Below, piece after piece: positions 54,909 to 64,000 of a stretch of DNA of 64,000 nucleotides. Origin of the DNA: Streptococcus macacae NCTC 11558 (lineage in GTDB: Bacteria; Bacillota; Bacilli; Lactobacillales; Streptococcaceae); the NCBI RefSeq assembly GCF_000187995.2, contig NZ_AEUW02000001.1, positions 1 to 64,000 of the forward strand, in the 5' to 3' direction. Under the pieces are notes generated by a model. The model worked only from the letters and a program-made list of their open reading frames with translations, searched no databases and was not told the origin of the DNA. Each line of letters starts with the position of its first letter. The stretch's first letter is position 1. The position numbers and the translations under genes are program-made.

Positions 54909-57131
54909 TTAAGGATTTGTAGTGGCACTTGAAGCATTGCTAGATGCTTCAGTATTATCATTAGAAGATTCACTAGACTGTTTATTATCATCATTATTTT
55001 GGTCATCATTATTATTACTGCTGTCACTTGATGAAGCAGACGAAGCAGCAGATGTTGCCGGCGGGGTACCATATCGGCTGTTTGAACCACTAGAGCCGTT
55101 GAGATAGAGATAGCCGCCGCTGCGATATAAGCCATCAGGCATTGTCCAGTCAGAGTTGCCAGAACTAGTCAGATAAGACATCATTGTCCGGTAGACTCGT
55201 GCGGCAACTTTTAGTCCTTCCCCATAGACTGGCATGAGGCGGTTTTTGTAACCTGTCCAGACTGCCATGGAATATTGGGGAGTATAGCCGACAAAGTTTT
55301 CATCAGGTGCAATAGTTCCTAGTCCATAAGGATTTATGCCTAATTTTTGAGACATTTCACTTAATTCACTATCATCATAATTTGACGTCCCAGTTTTACC
55401 TGCTTGATAAATTCCAGAGATAGCAGCTTCAGTACCCGTACCATATGTTAAAACTGTTTTCAGCATATCTGTCATCATGTAGGCAGTAGTTTCTTTCATA
55501 GCACGACTGCCTTTGGCATCATAATTTTCAGAAGTACCATCCTTAAATTCAATTTTGTTAACATACTGAGGTTCATAATAAGTACCGCCGTTTGAAAATG
55601 CAGAGTAGGCTGCAGCCATTTTTTCACTGCTGGCACCATATTTTTGATCAGAACTGCTAGTATTGCTCGAAATGGCATTAGAATACATCATTTCAGGATA
55701 ATTAATTCCAAGCCCGCTAAGGAAGTTTTTAGCTGTATCTAGGCCTGCTGCATCAAGTGCCCGAACAGCAGGGACATTACGCGATTGCTGAATAGCTGTT
55801 TGAATGGACATCCAGCCATTGTAGCGGTGATCCCAGTCATAAACCTGGGTTGTTGAACCTGGATAATAGTAAACAGAGTCATTAAGCATCTGACCTGTTG
55901 TCGTAAAGGCTTCGCTGTCTAAAGCTGGTCCGTAAGCTGAAATAGGCTTCATTGTTGAACCCCAGTCACGGTCAGTTTGAACAGCTTGGTTCGTACCAAA
56001 GGAAACATTAGTATTTTGCTTTCTTCCGCCTAATTGGGCGATAACTTTCCCATTTGTAACATCCATAACGGTTGAAGCAACCTGGAAGTTGTCATCAGGA
56101 TAAGAAACATACTGATCGGTATTGTAAATATTCCAAAGATATTGCTGCGCATCAGAGTTAACATTTGTATAGACCTTCATACCAGCTGAAAAGATATCTT
56201 GGCCAGTACGTTTCTTAACTTCTGAAATAACCTGTTTGAGATAATTATCCATATATTTTGGATAACTTGAGGTACGTTTCAATTCTTGAAGGCCATCGCT
56301 GATAGGTGTTGCAACAGCAGCTTTGTATTCACTTTGAGTAATCTTTTTGTGCTTGTACATTTCAGAAAGCACAGTATTGCGTCTGCTTGTTGCTGCCTTA
56401 GGGTGTGCATAAGGATCATACTGAGTTGGTGCCTGAGGAATACCAGCCAGCATAGCTAATTGCGGGATAGAAAGATTTTTTAAGTCTTTACCATAATAGG
56501 ATTTAGCGGCTGTCCGCATCCCATAGTTTCCGTTGCCCATATAGACCTTGTTGATGTAGAAAGTTAAGATCTCATCTTTACTGTATTTTCTTTCCATTTG
56601 AAGAGAAAGCCAAACTTCCTGCGCTTTACGTTTTAAAGTTTGGTCGGACTCCTTGGTTGAAAAATAAGCCAACTTAATCAACTGCTGGTCAAGTGTAGAT
56701 CCACCCTGTGTAGAGCTTCTGCGTAAATTATTCCACACAGCTCCGAAAATCCGATAAATATCCACTCCGCGATGTTTGAAAAAACGGTGGTCTTCAATGG
56801 AAGTGATTGAATTAACTAAATTAATCGGAATTTTATCAGATGAGATACTTTCGCGTTTTTCTGCTCCCAGATCAGCAATTAACTTATTGTTGCTATCATA
56901 GACTAAACTTGAATTGGTTGCCTTTAGTTTAGCTTCTGACAATTTAGGCGCAGTGCTAACATAATAAGTAAACATAAGTCCGCCTATAATAATGATCAAA
57001 ATAATAGCACTAAGCAGAAAGCCAGCTGTATATTTAAGTAGTTTTAACCAAAACGTTTTATCAAACTTAAGGTCTTTAAAATTGAAATCTGGTTTTTTAA
57101 ATTTTATTTTATCGAATTTGATTTTAATCAC
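54909..57131 (-). CDS. pbp1a: Penicillin-binding protein 1A
   Basis: PBP1a is a bifunctional class A peptidoglycan synthase. The 740 residues have a cytoplasmic N-terminus and membrane helix (about 35-58). The glycosyltransferase domain has [12 protein letters not shown] and [10 protein letters not shown]. The transpeptidase domain has the nucleophile in [11 protein letters not shown] in QQSRNVPA and KTGTSNYD. A Ser/Asp/Asn-rich tail follows (about 670-740). It overlaps recU by eight bases, a conserved pair in Gram-positive bacteria. Confidence 0.96.
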   Translation of the reverse strand: MIKIKFDKIKFKKPDFNFKDLKFDKTFWLKLLKYTAGFLLSAIILIIIIGGLMFTYYVSTAPKLSEAKLKATNSSLVYDSNNKLIADLGAEKRESISSDKIPINLVNSITSIEDHRFFKHRGVDIYRIFGAVWNNLRRSSTQGGSTLDQQLIKLAYFSTKESDQTLKRKAQEVWLSLQMERKYSKDEILTFYINKVYMGNGNYGMRTAAKSYYGKDLKNLSIPQLAMLAGIPQAPTQYDPYAHPKAATSRRNTVLSEMYKHKKITQSEYKAAVATPISDGLQELKRTSSYPKYMDNYLKQVISEVKKRTGQDIFSAGMKVYTNVNSDAQQYLWNIYNTDQYVSYPDDNFQVASTVMDVTNGKVIAQLGGRKQNTNVSFGTNQAVQTDRDWGSTMKPISAYGPALDSEAFTTTGQMLNDSVYYYPGSTTQVYDWDHRYNGWMSIQTAIQQSRNVPAVRALDAAGLDTAKNFLSGLGINYPEMMYSNAISSNTSSSDQKYGASSEKMAAAYSAFSNGGTYYEPQYVNKIEFKDGTSENYDAKGSRAMKETTAYMMTDMLKTVLTYGTGTEAAISGIYQAGKTGTSNYDDSELSEMSQKLGINPYGLGTIAPDENFVGYTPQYSMAVWTGYKNRLMPVYGEGLKVAARVYRTMMSYLTSSGNSDWTMPDGLYRSGGYLYLNGSSGSNSRYGTPPATSAASSASSSDSSNNNDDQNNDDNKQSSESSNDNTEASSNASSATTNP

Positions 57132-57717
57132 CGCCTAAAATGTTTTTATCCACAATATCTAAATAAGGAATTTGCGGAAAGACTGACTCCCTCACACTGT
57201 AACCATTTTTTTTGATATAATCTATTGGCATAGACTTCCCTCCATTATCAATGCGATAAAAACGAATAAGATGGGAAGCAGGGAGAAGATAGGTCTCCTT
57301 AAGCGCAGAGAAATGCAGTAAGACAAAGCAGATTCCCTTTTGCTTTAAAACTTGTGACATATGTTCAATCTGATGTGCATGAAAATTTTTCATAGGAATA
57401 GATGTTTTATGTCTGGTTTCCTTTGCTTCGAAATCAATGTAGTGCCCTTTATAAACTCCAGAATAATCTGTTGTTGAAGCCTGTCTAAAATAGGCTTCAA
57501 CAATTTTTGCACGACTGCGCTTTGGATAGTCGACTTTAACGATTTGAACTGGGGTTGGTTTTTTATGAATAACAGCAATCTGACGTGCTAAATAAAAACT
57601 ATTTGTTGCATTTATTGCTGCTTCAAAGGACATACCGCGATTGGCAAAGTTTGTTGTTTTAACTGCTTGTGCGGGTTGGCTTTGTTTACGAATTATGTGA
57701 TGAGGATAGTTGACCAT
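57124..57717 (-). CDS. recU: Holliday junction resolvase RecU
   Basis: RecU cleaves Holliday junctions in recombination and chromosome segregation. The 197 residues show the conserved start of the nuclease domain ([19 protein letters not shown]), the catalytic acidic/lysine motif [17 protein letters not shown] and the helix [13 protein letters not shown]. It is transcribed with pbp1a and divergent from ypsA. Confidence 0.95.
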   Translation of the reverse strand: MVNYPHHIIRKQSQPAQAVKTTNFANRGMSFEAAINATNSFYLARQIAVIHKKPTPVQIVKVDYPKRSRAKIVEAYFRQASTTDYSGVYKGHYIDFEAKETRHKTSIPMKNFHAHQIEHMSQVLKQKGICFVLLHFSALKETYLLPASHLIRFYRIDNGGKSMPIDYIKKNGYSVRESVFPQIPYLDIVDKNILGGD

Positions 57718-57797
57718 AGTTCTCCTGACTTTATCAATAAATAATCATAACATAAAGCACTACTATTATACCATAAAAATAAGAAGGATAACAAATT

Positions 57798-58328
57798 ATG
57801 ACAACAATTCTTATAACAGGTTACAAAAGTTTTGAATTAGGAATTTTTCAAGATAAGGATCCCAAAATTGCTGTCCTCAAACAGGTCATAAAAAAGGACT
57901 TGATACGGTTCATTGAAGAAGGAGCAGACTGGTTCGTTTTTATGGGAAATTTGGGATTTGAATATTGGGCATTAGAAGTAGCTGTTCAATTGAAAAAGGA
58001 ATACAATATTCAGCTGGCAACGATTTTTCCTTTTGAGACTCATGGCCAAAAGTGGAATGAGAGCAATCAAGAAAAATTAAGGCAATTTAAACAAACGGAT
58101 TTTGTCACTTATACGTATAAAAAATATCAAAATCCAAATCAATTAAAAAGCTATCATCACTTCTTGCTGGATAACACAGACGGTGCTTATGTCTTTTACG
58201 ATGAAGAAATGAAAACAAATCTCAGCTACTTTTCCAGCCTGATATCAGCTAAAGAAGGGTATTTCGTGACAAGGTTAACCTTTGAAAGATTAAATGAAAT
58301 CATTCAGGATTTTGATGATAATTTCTAA
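57798..58328 (+). CDS. ypsA: DUF1273/YpsA family protein
   Basis: This 176-residue protein has a SLOG (Smf/LOG-like) nucleotide-binding fold. ILITGYKSFELGIF at the N-terminus and WFVFMGNLGFEYWALEVAVQLK are typical. In Bacillus and Staphylococcus YpsA affects cell division. AGAAGGATA lies before the ATG. The pairing recU / ypsA-gpsB is conserved in Firmicutes, which supports a division-linked role. Confidence 0.92.
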   Translation: MTTILITGYKSFELGIFQDKDPKIAVLKQVIKKDLIRFIEEGADWFVFMGNLGFEYWALEVAVQLKKEYNIQLATIFPFETHGQKWNESNQEKLRQFKQTDFVTYTYKKYQNPNQLKSYHHFLLDNTDGAYVFYDEEMKTNLSYFSSLISAKEGYFVTRLTFERLNEIIQDFDDNF

Positions 58329-58429
58329 AATTAAATACTTGCTTTTTACTTTCTTTTTCTGTATAATTGCACCTGATAGAGTCGCTTTTAGCTGCTTTTA
58401 ATAAAGAATGATATGTTTGGAGAAAAAAG

Positions 58430-58771
58430 ATGGCAAATATTATTTATACCCCTAAAGAAATTTTTGAACAAGATTTTAAGGTAAGCGTGAGAGGCTTCAA
58501 CCGCAAGGAAGTTGATGAATTTCTTGATGATGTTATCAAAGACTATGAAACATATATTGCAGCTGTTGAAGAATTGCGTTCAGAAAATACACGTCTAAAA
58601 GAAGAAATCAAAAAATTAAAGCAGCGTCCTGAAGCAGCTAAAACGGCTTCTACAGTAACGCCATCAGTAGATTCCACTCATGTAGCAGCTTCAGCTGCTA
58701 CAAACTTTGACATTCTTAAACGTATCAGCCGCTTAGAAAAAGAAGTGTTTGGAAAGCAAATTTCAGAATAA
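58430..58771 (+). CDS. gpsB: Cell division protein GpsB
   Basis: GpsB is a small DivIVA-like coiled-coil protein that links septal and peripheral wall synthesis with the kinase StkP. The 113 residues have the DivIVA-type N-terminal domain ([30 protein letters not shown]), a coiled coil to about residue 65, a flexible Ala/Thr/Ser linker and the C-terminal trimerising helix ([15 protein letters not shown]). GGAGAAAA precedes the ATG. It sits just before rnpB. Confidence 0.96.
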   Translation: MANIIYTPKEIFEQDFKVSVRGFNRKEVDEFLDDVIKDYETYIAAVEELRSENTRLKEEIKKLKQRPEAAKTASTVTPSVDSTHVAASAATNFDILKRISRLEKEVFGKQISE

Positions 58772-58784
58772 TGAAATAGTGTAA

Positions 58785-59168
58785 CAGTGCAATTTTTGGA
58801 TAATCGCGTGGTTATTGGTGACCATGAGGAAAGTCCATGCTAGCACTGGCTGTGATGCCGGTAGTGTTTGTGTTAGGCGAAAAAATAAGCCTAAGGATGT
58901 GGTTAACACATTACGGCGGATAAAATCACTAAGTCTTATGATATGTGAGAGTCATCCTGAAAGTGCCACAGTGACGTAGTTTTTATGGAAACATAAAAAG
59001 TGGAACGCGGTAAACCCCTCAAGCTAGCAACCCAAACTTTGGTAGGGGCACGGAAAAGCTGGAAGAAGAACAGTCTTTTCTGACTGCAAAGCAGTAGACA
59101 GATGATTATCAAAGAAGATAATACCTAGTTATCTTTGGAACAAAACATGGCTTATAGAAAATTGCATA
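58785..59168 (+). ncRNA. rnpB: RNase P RNA (type B)
   Basis: This is the catalytic RNA of RNase P, which matures tRNA 5' ends. The conserved GAGGAAAGTCCATGCTAGCA lies near 58827-58846. GGTAAACCCC and the downstream GGTAGGGGCACGGAAAAG follow. The 5' GTGCAATTTT can pair with AAAATTGCAT at the 3' end to close the molecule. Type B is expected in Firmicutes. The ends are estimated from this pairing. Confidence 0.93.
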
Positions 59169-59174
59169 ATAGGT

Positions 59175-59197
59175 GAGCTAGCTTTTGCTAGCTTTTA
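59175..59197 (+). terminator. Terminator after rnpB
   Basis: GAGCTAGC-TTTT-GCTAGCTTTTATT is a compact stem with a T-rich tail immediately after the RNase P RNA. Confidence 0.78.
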
Positions 59198-59220
59198 TTG
59201 TTTGTTTAGTGAGGACTTTT

Positions 59221-60372
59221 ATGAAAAAAATGTTTGATTTAATAGCTACGACAGCAGCAGGAGTTGAAGCTGTCGTCGGCAAAGAAATAAAAGGATTAGG
59301 GATTGATTGCCGCCTTGAAAACGGCAGGGTTCTTTTTCAAGGCGATGTGGAAATAATAGCCAAAACGAATCTTTGGCTGCGTGCAGCAGATCGTATTAAA
59401 ATTTTAGTTGGAGAATTTTCTGCCAAAACTTTTGAAGAGCTTTTTCAGGGTGTTTTAGCGCTTGACTGGGGAAATTACTTACCCTTAGGCTGTCAATTTC
59501 CTATTGCTAAAGCTAAGTCCGTTAAATCTAAATTGCATAATGAACCCAGTATACAGGCAATTACCAAAAAAGCTATTGTCAAAAAATTGCAAAAACATTT
59601 TCATAGGCCTCAAAATGTTCCTTTACTTGAGAATGGTCCTGAGTTCAAAATAGAAGTTTCCATTTTAAAAGACAGAGCAAGGATTATGCTGGATACAACA
59701 GGTCCAAGTCTGTTTAAGCGTGGTTATCGTATAGACAAAGGCGGGGCACCGCTTAAAGAAAATATGGCCGCTGCTATTATTTTGCTGAGCAACTGGTTTC
59801 CAGACAAGCCTTTTGTGGATCCAACCTGTGGTTCAGGAACTTTTTGTATAGAAGCTGCTATGATTGGTAAAAATATAGCACCAGGAACTAATCGCCATTT
59901 TGCTTTTGAAAAATGGCCTTGGGTTGATCAAGCCGTTATGAACAAAGTTCGTTCGGAAGCAAAGAGCCAAGTAACTGATCTTGAACTGGATATTTTGGGC
60001 TTTGATATTGATGGCCGAGTGATCGAAATTGCCAAAAATAATGTAAGGGCAGCAGGTCTTGAAGATGTTATCAAATTGAAACAAATGCGCTTTCAAGACT
60101 TTAAAACAGATAAAATCAATGGGGTTATTATTTCAAATCCACCTTATGGTGAGAGATTGCTTGATGACAAAGCGATTGACATTTTGTATAATGAAATGGG
60201 TAAGGCTTTTGCACCGTTAAAAACATGGAGCCAATTTATTTTAACAAGTGATGAAACGTTTGAGAAAAAATTTAATAGACAGGCTGATAAGAAACGCAAA
60301 CTTTATAATGGGACTTTAAGGGTTGATCTTTATCAGTTTTATGGTCAGCGTGTTAAACGTGAAGATAAATAG
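59221..60372 (+). CDS. THUMP-domain class I SAM-dependent RNA methyltransferase (RlmL/YpsC-like)
   Basis: This 383-residue enzyme has an N-terminal ferredoxin-like/THUMP RNA-binding part (about 1-160) and a Rossmann methyltransferase domain. FVDPTCGSGTFCIEAAMIG is the SAM-binding loop, and NPPYGERL is the catalytic NPPY motif of N2-guanine methyltransferases acting on 23S rRNA (RlmL N-terminal half). The start is placed at 59221 (MKKMFDLIATTAAG) with GAGGAC upstream, because an earlier start would overlap the rnpB terminator. mapZ follows closely. Confidence 0.93.
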   Translation: MKKMFDLIATTAAGVEAVVGKEIKGLGIDCRLENGRVLFQGDVEIIAKTNLWLRAADRIKILVGEFSAKTFEELFQGVLALDWGNYLPLGCQFPIAKAKSVKSKLHNEPSIQAITKKAIVKKLQKHFHRPQNVPLLENGPEFKIEVSILKDRARIMLDTTGPSLFKRGYRIDKGGAPLKENMAAAIILLSNWFPDKPFVDPTCGSGTFCIEAAMIGKNIAPGTNRHFAFEKWPWVDQAVMNKVRSEAKSQVTDLELDILGFDIDGRVIEIAKNNVRAAGLEDVIKLKQMRFQDFKTDKINGVIISNPPYGERLLDDKAIDILYNEMGKAFAPLKTWSQFILTSDETFEKKFNRQADKKRKLYNGTLRVDLYQFYGQRVKREDK

Positions 60373-60388
60373 AAAGGTGAAAAAATTC

Positions 60389-62002
60389 GTGTCAAAAGAG
60401 GATAAAAATCCATTAGAAAATGAAAATAATGATAATCTTGACTTTCAAGATGCCAAAGAGATGACGGTTGGCGAAGCTGTTCGTAAGGATGGTGAACTAA
60501 AAGCCGGCATCACAGAAGAAGATGGTGTTCTTGATCGTTATATTAAACAGCATCGGGATGAGGTTGCTTCGCGAAAATTTGAAACGAACAGTGAAGACTT
60601 TCAAAATATCGATACTAGTACGTTGGATAATTTCATTAAACAGCAGCGAAAAGAATTGGAAGACACCGGCTTAATTGAACCAATTAAAGAAGCAGATGAA
60701 GAAACTGTCCGCGAGGAAGCTGAGGCTGCTGAAGCAAAAGATGAAGATAATCTTGAGGATACTCTCATTGCACCGGCAGTTTCTCCAAATCAAGAAATTT
60801 GGAAAAAAGCTGAATTTGAGGATGTGGCCTTATCTGATGAGAACAATCAATCTGATGGAGAAGAAAAACATTGGTCAGATAGTTTAATTCCTCAATATGA
60901 AGAAGATGATGATGATTTTGATGACTTCAAAGAGGATGAGGAAGAGAAACCTTTTTATAAAAAGAAAAAGGTTATTATTACTTCTTTGATTATTCTGCTG
61001 CTTTTAGCTGGCGGAGCAGCTTATGGAGTTTATAGATTAACACATCAGGAAACAAAAACAGCTAAAACAACTACTTCTTCAACATCAGATAATAATGACA
61101 AAACGAATTCTATAGCGGACTCTAGGAAAGCCTTTGAAAAATCTTACACAGCTTTTTTTATTGACAGTAAAAGAACCAAATTAAAAAATAATCAATTTGC
61201 TAATCTTCCTAAACTTGAAAAGATGTTGACCAGTTTAAAGGGAAGCAAATATCATGATGAAGCTAAAAAGAAGTATGATAGTTTACAGCGGCAAATCGCT
61301 GCTATCAATGCTGTTAATGGTAAATTTAAGGAAAATGCTGTTGTTGATGGGCAAAAGAAAGCTGTTACGATCAAAGACAATGCTAACTTTGATGATATTT
61401 CAGATAAAACATTAAATACTGGAAATGCTACTTTAGATACTCTTTTAAAATCAGTTATTGCAGATGGACGTAAGCAACTGAAATCTAAAAAAACAGCTAA
61501 TGACTCAGCTAAATCTGCGGCAGCTAAAAAGAATAATAATGCAGAGTCCTCAGGAAATTCAACGGCTAATTCAGGCTCTTCCAACAACTCAGGATCATCG
61601 GCTAATGGTAATAAGACGCAAGCAGCACCTGCTGCTCCGCAATCTCCTAATAATGGCAGTTCATCTGCTTCTGGGTCTTCTGGCTATGGCATTTCTAATT
61701 ATCAAACTTCAAAACTCCAGCGCAATCGCAGCCGTGTTCCTTTTGATAATGCTAAAATAGCTGACACTTCTAATCCAGCTTGGACATTTAATCCGGGAAT
61801 TTTAGAAAAAATTGTTTCTATTTCGCAAAGCCGCGGTTATATTACAGGAAATAATTATATCTTGGAAAAAGTCAATATTATCAACGGAAATGGCTATTAT
61901 AACATGTACAAACCTGATGGTACCTATTTATTTACAATTAACTGTAAAACAGGCTATTTTGTTGGAAATGCTTCTGGGCATTCTGATAAATTAGATTATT
62001 AA
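60389..62002 (+). CDS. mapZ: Mid-cell anchored protein Z (MapZ/LocZ)
   Basis: MapZ marks the division site in streptococci and positions the FtsZ ring. The 537 residues have an acidic cytoplasmic domain with AKEMTVGEAVRKDGELKAG and VLDRYIKQHRDEV, one membrane helix at about 195-215 (VIITSLIILLLLAGGAAYGVY), an extracellular helical domain and a Ser/Asn/Gly-rich linker. A C-terminal domain of about 100 residues binds peptidoglycan in the pneumococcal protein. I choose the GTG at 60389 (MSKEDKN), with AGAAAGGTG upstream at long spacing; a GTG at 60377 is possible. Confidence 0.93.
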   Translation: MSKEDKNPLENENNDNLDFQDAKEMTVGEAVRKDGELKAGITEEDGVLDRYIKQHRDEVASRKFETNSEDFQNIDTSTLDNFIKQQRKELEDTGLIEPIKEADEETVREEAEAAEAKDEDNLEDTLIAPAVSPNQEIWKKAEFEDVALSDENNQSDGEEKHWSDSLIPQYEEDDDDFDDFKEDEEEKPFYKKKKVIITSLIILLLLAGGAAYGVYRLTHQETKTAKTTTSSTSDNNDKTNSIADSRKAFEKSYTAFFIDSKRTKLKNNQFANLPKLEKMLTSLKGSKYHDEAKKKYDSLQRQIAAINAVNGKFKENAVVDGQKKAVTIKDNANFDDISDKTLNTGNATLDTLLKSVIADGRKQLKSKKTANDSAKSAAAKKNNNAESSGNSTANSGSSNNSGSSANGNKTQAAPAAPQSPNNGSSSASGSSGYGISNYQTSKLQRNRSRVPFDNAKIADTSNPAWTFNPGILEKIVSISQSRGYITGNNYILEKVNIINGNGYYNMYKPDGTYLFTINCKTGYFVGNASGHSDKLDY

Positions 62003-62013
62003 TCACTAAAAAT

Positions 62014-62048
62014 GAGGTTGGGACTTATTGTCCCAACCTCTTATCTTT
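62014..62048 (+). terminator. Terminator after mapZ
   Basis: GAGGTTGGGAC-TTATT-GTCCCAACCTC followed by TTATCTTT. It is the clearest example of the TTGGGAC/GTCCCAA terminator core in this window. Confidence 0.82.
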
Positions 62049-62207
62049 AGTTATAGCTATAAATGAATGAGCAGCAGCCAGACAGTCCATTGGCTTATTC
62101 GTTTTACTTAAGCTTTCTTCATAAACTGGGAGTTTAAAGCTAAAATAAAAGAATCAAGTATAAGGAAAATGTCCCACTGTCTATTGCTGTTTTTGATTTT
62201 TATGGGT

Positions 62208-62690
62208 CTAAACAAGATGGCGTTCGTAAGGATTATCAGATAATCCCTGCTTGAGAATAAGTTTTGCCCATTCTTGGGCAGAAAACAAACTGTGATCCTT
62301 ATAGTTACCGCAAGATTCAATAGTTGTTCCAGGGACATCCTCCCAGGAAATAGCCGTGGCAATTTCTTCTAAGCTTGATTTAATGGCCTTAGCAATATCA
62401 GTAGTTGTATGTTTTCCCCACATAATGAGATGAAAACCTGTACGGCAGCCAAACGGTGAGCAGTCAATCATGCCATCAAGACGCTCACGAATAAGTTTTG
62501 CTAGTAAATGTTCAATTGTATGAAGTCCTGCAGTTGGGATAGCATCAGCATTAGGCTGTACTAGACGAATATCATAATTGCTGATAACATCCCCTTTTGG
62601 ACCAAAATCTTCTGAAATTAGGCGAACATAGGGAGCTTTTACAATGGTATGATCCATTTCAAAACTCTCAACAATAACTTCTTTTGTCAT
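62208..62690 (-). CDS. luxS: S-ribosylhomocysteine lyase LuxS
   Basis: LuxS cleaves S-ribosylhomocysteine in the activated methyl cycle and forms the autoinducer-2 precursor. The 160 residues are full length. The iron-binding [15 protein letters not shown], the catalytic Cys in [11 protein letters not shown] and the C-terminal [16 protein letters not shown] are all present. It stands alone and is divergent from the RNase Y gene. The 205 bases between mapZ and luxS (62003-62207) contain the mapZ terminator and no gene I can support. Confidence 0.97.
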   Translation of the reverse strand: MTKEVIVESFEMDHTIVKAPYVRLISEDFGPKGDVISNYDIRLVQPNADAIPTAGLHTIEHLLAKLIRERLDGMIDCSPFGCRTGFHLIMWGKHTTTDIAKAIKSSLEEIATAISWEDVPGTTIESCGNYKDHSLFSAQEWAKLILKQGLSDNPYERHLV

Positions 62691-62834
62691 AGGTAAACTC
62701 CTTTTATTTTTTCATTAATCATAACATAATTTATAAGATGCTGCTCTTAAATTTTGGATTGTAGAAAATGATAATTTATGATAAACTATAATTTGGATTT
62801 TTAATTGAAATCTAATAAAGATTGAGGTAAAAGC

Positions 62835-64000
62835 ATGTTAAATATTCTTTTAGCACTTGTTTTCTCCCTCATTGGTTTGGTTATTGGTTATGCAGTTATT
62901 TCGGCACGCTTAAAGAAAGCTAAAGAAACTGCAGAACTAACTCTTTTAAACGCAGAACAAGATGCTGTTAATGTTCGAAGTAAAGCTGAAACAGATGCCG
63001 AACATATCAAAGAAACAGCTGAACGTGAAAGTAAAGCCTATAAAAAGGAAATACTTATAGAAGCTAAAGAAGAGGCTAGAAAATATCGAGAAGAGATTGA
63101 AAAAGAATTTAAGTCTGAGAGACAAGAACTCAAACAAATGGAGGCACGATTAACAGAACGTGCAACAACTCTTGATCGCAAAGACGAAAATTTAAGTAGC
63201 AAAGAACAATTACTTGATAGTAAAGAACAAAGTCTATCCGATAAATCTAGACATATTGATGAGCGTGAGCTACAAGTCGAACAACTGGAAGTTAAAAAGA
63301 CTGAGGAACTCGAAAAAGTAGCAGCCTTAAGTCAAGAACAGGCGCGTGATATCATACTTTCTGAGACTGAAAAGAATTTATCGTATGATATTGCTAATCG
63401 TATTAAAGAAGCTGATCGGGAAGTTAAGGATAGAGTTGATAAAACAGCTAAAAATGTGCTGGCTCAAGCGATGCAGCGTTTGGCTGGAGATTATGTTACA
63501 GAACAGACAATAACGACTGTACAGCTGCCAGATGACAGTATGAAAGGGCGTATTATTGGGCGTGAAGGCCGCAATATTCGCGCTTTGGAAAGTTTAACGG
63601 GCATAGATATAATCATTGATGATACACCAGAAGTAGTTGTTTTATCAGGTTTTGACCCTATTCGCCGTGAAATTGCACGAATGACTTTGGAGGCTCTTAT
63701 TCAAGATGGCCGTATTCACCCTGCCCGTATTGAAGAACTTGTTGAGAAGTATCGGCTGGAGATGGATAATCGTATCCGTGAATACGGGGAAGCAGCTGCT
63801 TTTGAAATTGGTGCGCCCAATCTTCACCCAGATCTTATTAAGCTGATGGGACGTCTGCAATTCCGTACTTCTTACGGCCAAAATGTCCTTCGTCATTCTG
63901 TTGAAGTTGGGAAATTGGCAGGACTTCTTGCCAGTGAATTAGGCGAGAATGTTGATCTTGCCCGTCGTGCTGGTTTTCTTCATGATATGGGGAAGGCTAT
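62835..64000 (+). CDS. rny: Ribonuclease Y (5' part; gene runs past the window end)
   Basis: RNase Y is the membrane-bound endonuclease that starts mRNA decay in many Gram-positive bacteria. About 388 residues are visible. There is one N-terminal membrane helix ([20 protein letters not shown]), a long coiled coil (about 25-190), the KH domain with [16 protein letters not shown], and the first part of the HD domain with [11 protein letters not shown] and LHDMGKA. The family is about 520-540 residues, so roughly 150 are missing at the 3' end. TGAGGTAA precedes the ATG. Confidence 0.95.
   Translation, partial: MLNILLALVFSLIGLVIGYAVISARLKKAKETAELTLLNAEQDAVNVRSKAETDAEHIKETAERESKAYKKEILIEAKEEARKYREEIEKEFKSERQELKQMEARLTERATTLDRKDENLSSKEQLLDSKEQSLSDKSRHIDERELQVEQLEVKKTEELEKVAALSQEQARDIILSETEKNLSYDIANRIKEADREVKDRVDKTAKNVLAQAMQRLAGDYVTEQTITTVQLPDDSMKGRIIGREGRNIRALESLTGIDIIIDDTPEVVVLSGFDPIRREIARMTLEALIQDGRIHPARIEELVEKYRLEMDNRIREYGEAAAFEIGAPNLHPDLIKLMGRLQFRTSYGQNVLRHSVEVGKLAGLLASELGENVDLARRAGFLHDMGKA

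Noticed and set aside
1..64000. CRISPR arrays, prophage or complete insertion sequences
   Set aside because: No regularly spaced repeats, cas genes, transposase motifs or phage structural genes were seen. The repeats found are BOX-like, trxB-flanking or T7SS duplications.

Overview
The window looks like a chromosome segment of a Streptococcus of the mutans group. It is AT-rich. Its gene order from pepX/glpF through pflB, dinB, a LytR-type regulator, ecsAB, nusA-infB-rbfA, proBA, pbpX-mraY, a cystine ABC transporter, trxB, pncB-nadE-pepC, pbp1a-recU, gpsB-rnpB and mapZ-luxS resembles what I recall of S. mutans. The species cannot be fixed from sequence alone.

Bases 1-7,700 are the accessory part: the variable tail of a type VII secretion (T7SS) locus. 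The 3' end of essC is followed by three tandem immunity/lipase units. Only the last unit is intact: a TilA/DUF1433-like membrane-anchored immunity protein, then a TslA-like lipase effector with its toxin domain at the N-terminus and its helical targeting domain at the C-terminus, then two small helical proteins that are probably its secretion partners. The first two units end in lipases cut off shortly after the GHSLG nucleophile motif. A copy of the essC 3' end lies between units 2 and 3, a footprint of the recombination that built the array. A decayed membrane-protein gene and an out-of-place internal fragment of EssC close the region.

Bases 7,700-29,600 hold housekeeping and metabolic genes: ybaB, a sufB with no sufCDSU beside it, pepX, glpF, cppA, a beta-lactamase-fold hydrolase, pflB, dinB, a purine permease, tsaE-GNAT-lytR, hit, ecsAB, ccrZ-trmB and tRNA-Ser(GGA). 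Two BOX-type repeats occur here; one supplies the last codons of the hydrolase.

Bases 29,600-46,400 carry the rimP-nusA-ylxR-ylxQ-infB operon with a structured leader, rbfA, a secreted lipase-like surface protein, a LOG-family enzyme, proBA, the division cluster rsmH-ftsL-pbpX-mraY and a DEAD-box helicase.

Bases 46,400-64,000 carry a cystine-type ABC transporter behind two phased LysR-type operators, DUF4059-trxB between inverted repeats, the NAD genes pncB-nadE, pepC, pbp1a-recU, ypsA, gpsB, the RNase P RNA, an rRNA methyltransferase, mapZ, luxS and the start of the RNase Y gene.

A recurring regulatory feature is an extended -10 box (TGn plus TATAAT or TAAAAT) only 6-7 nt before an ATG with no Shine-Dalgarno sequence. 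It occurs at five genes (a GNAT gene, a HAD phosphatase, tsaE, proB and rsmH) and predicts leaderless mRNAs.
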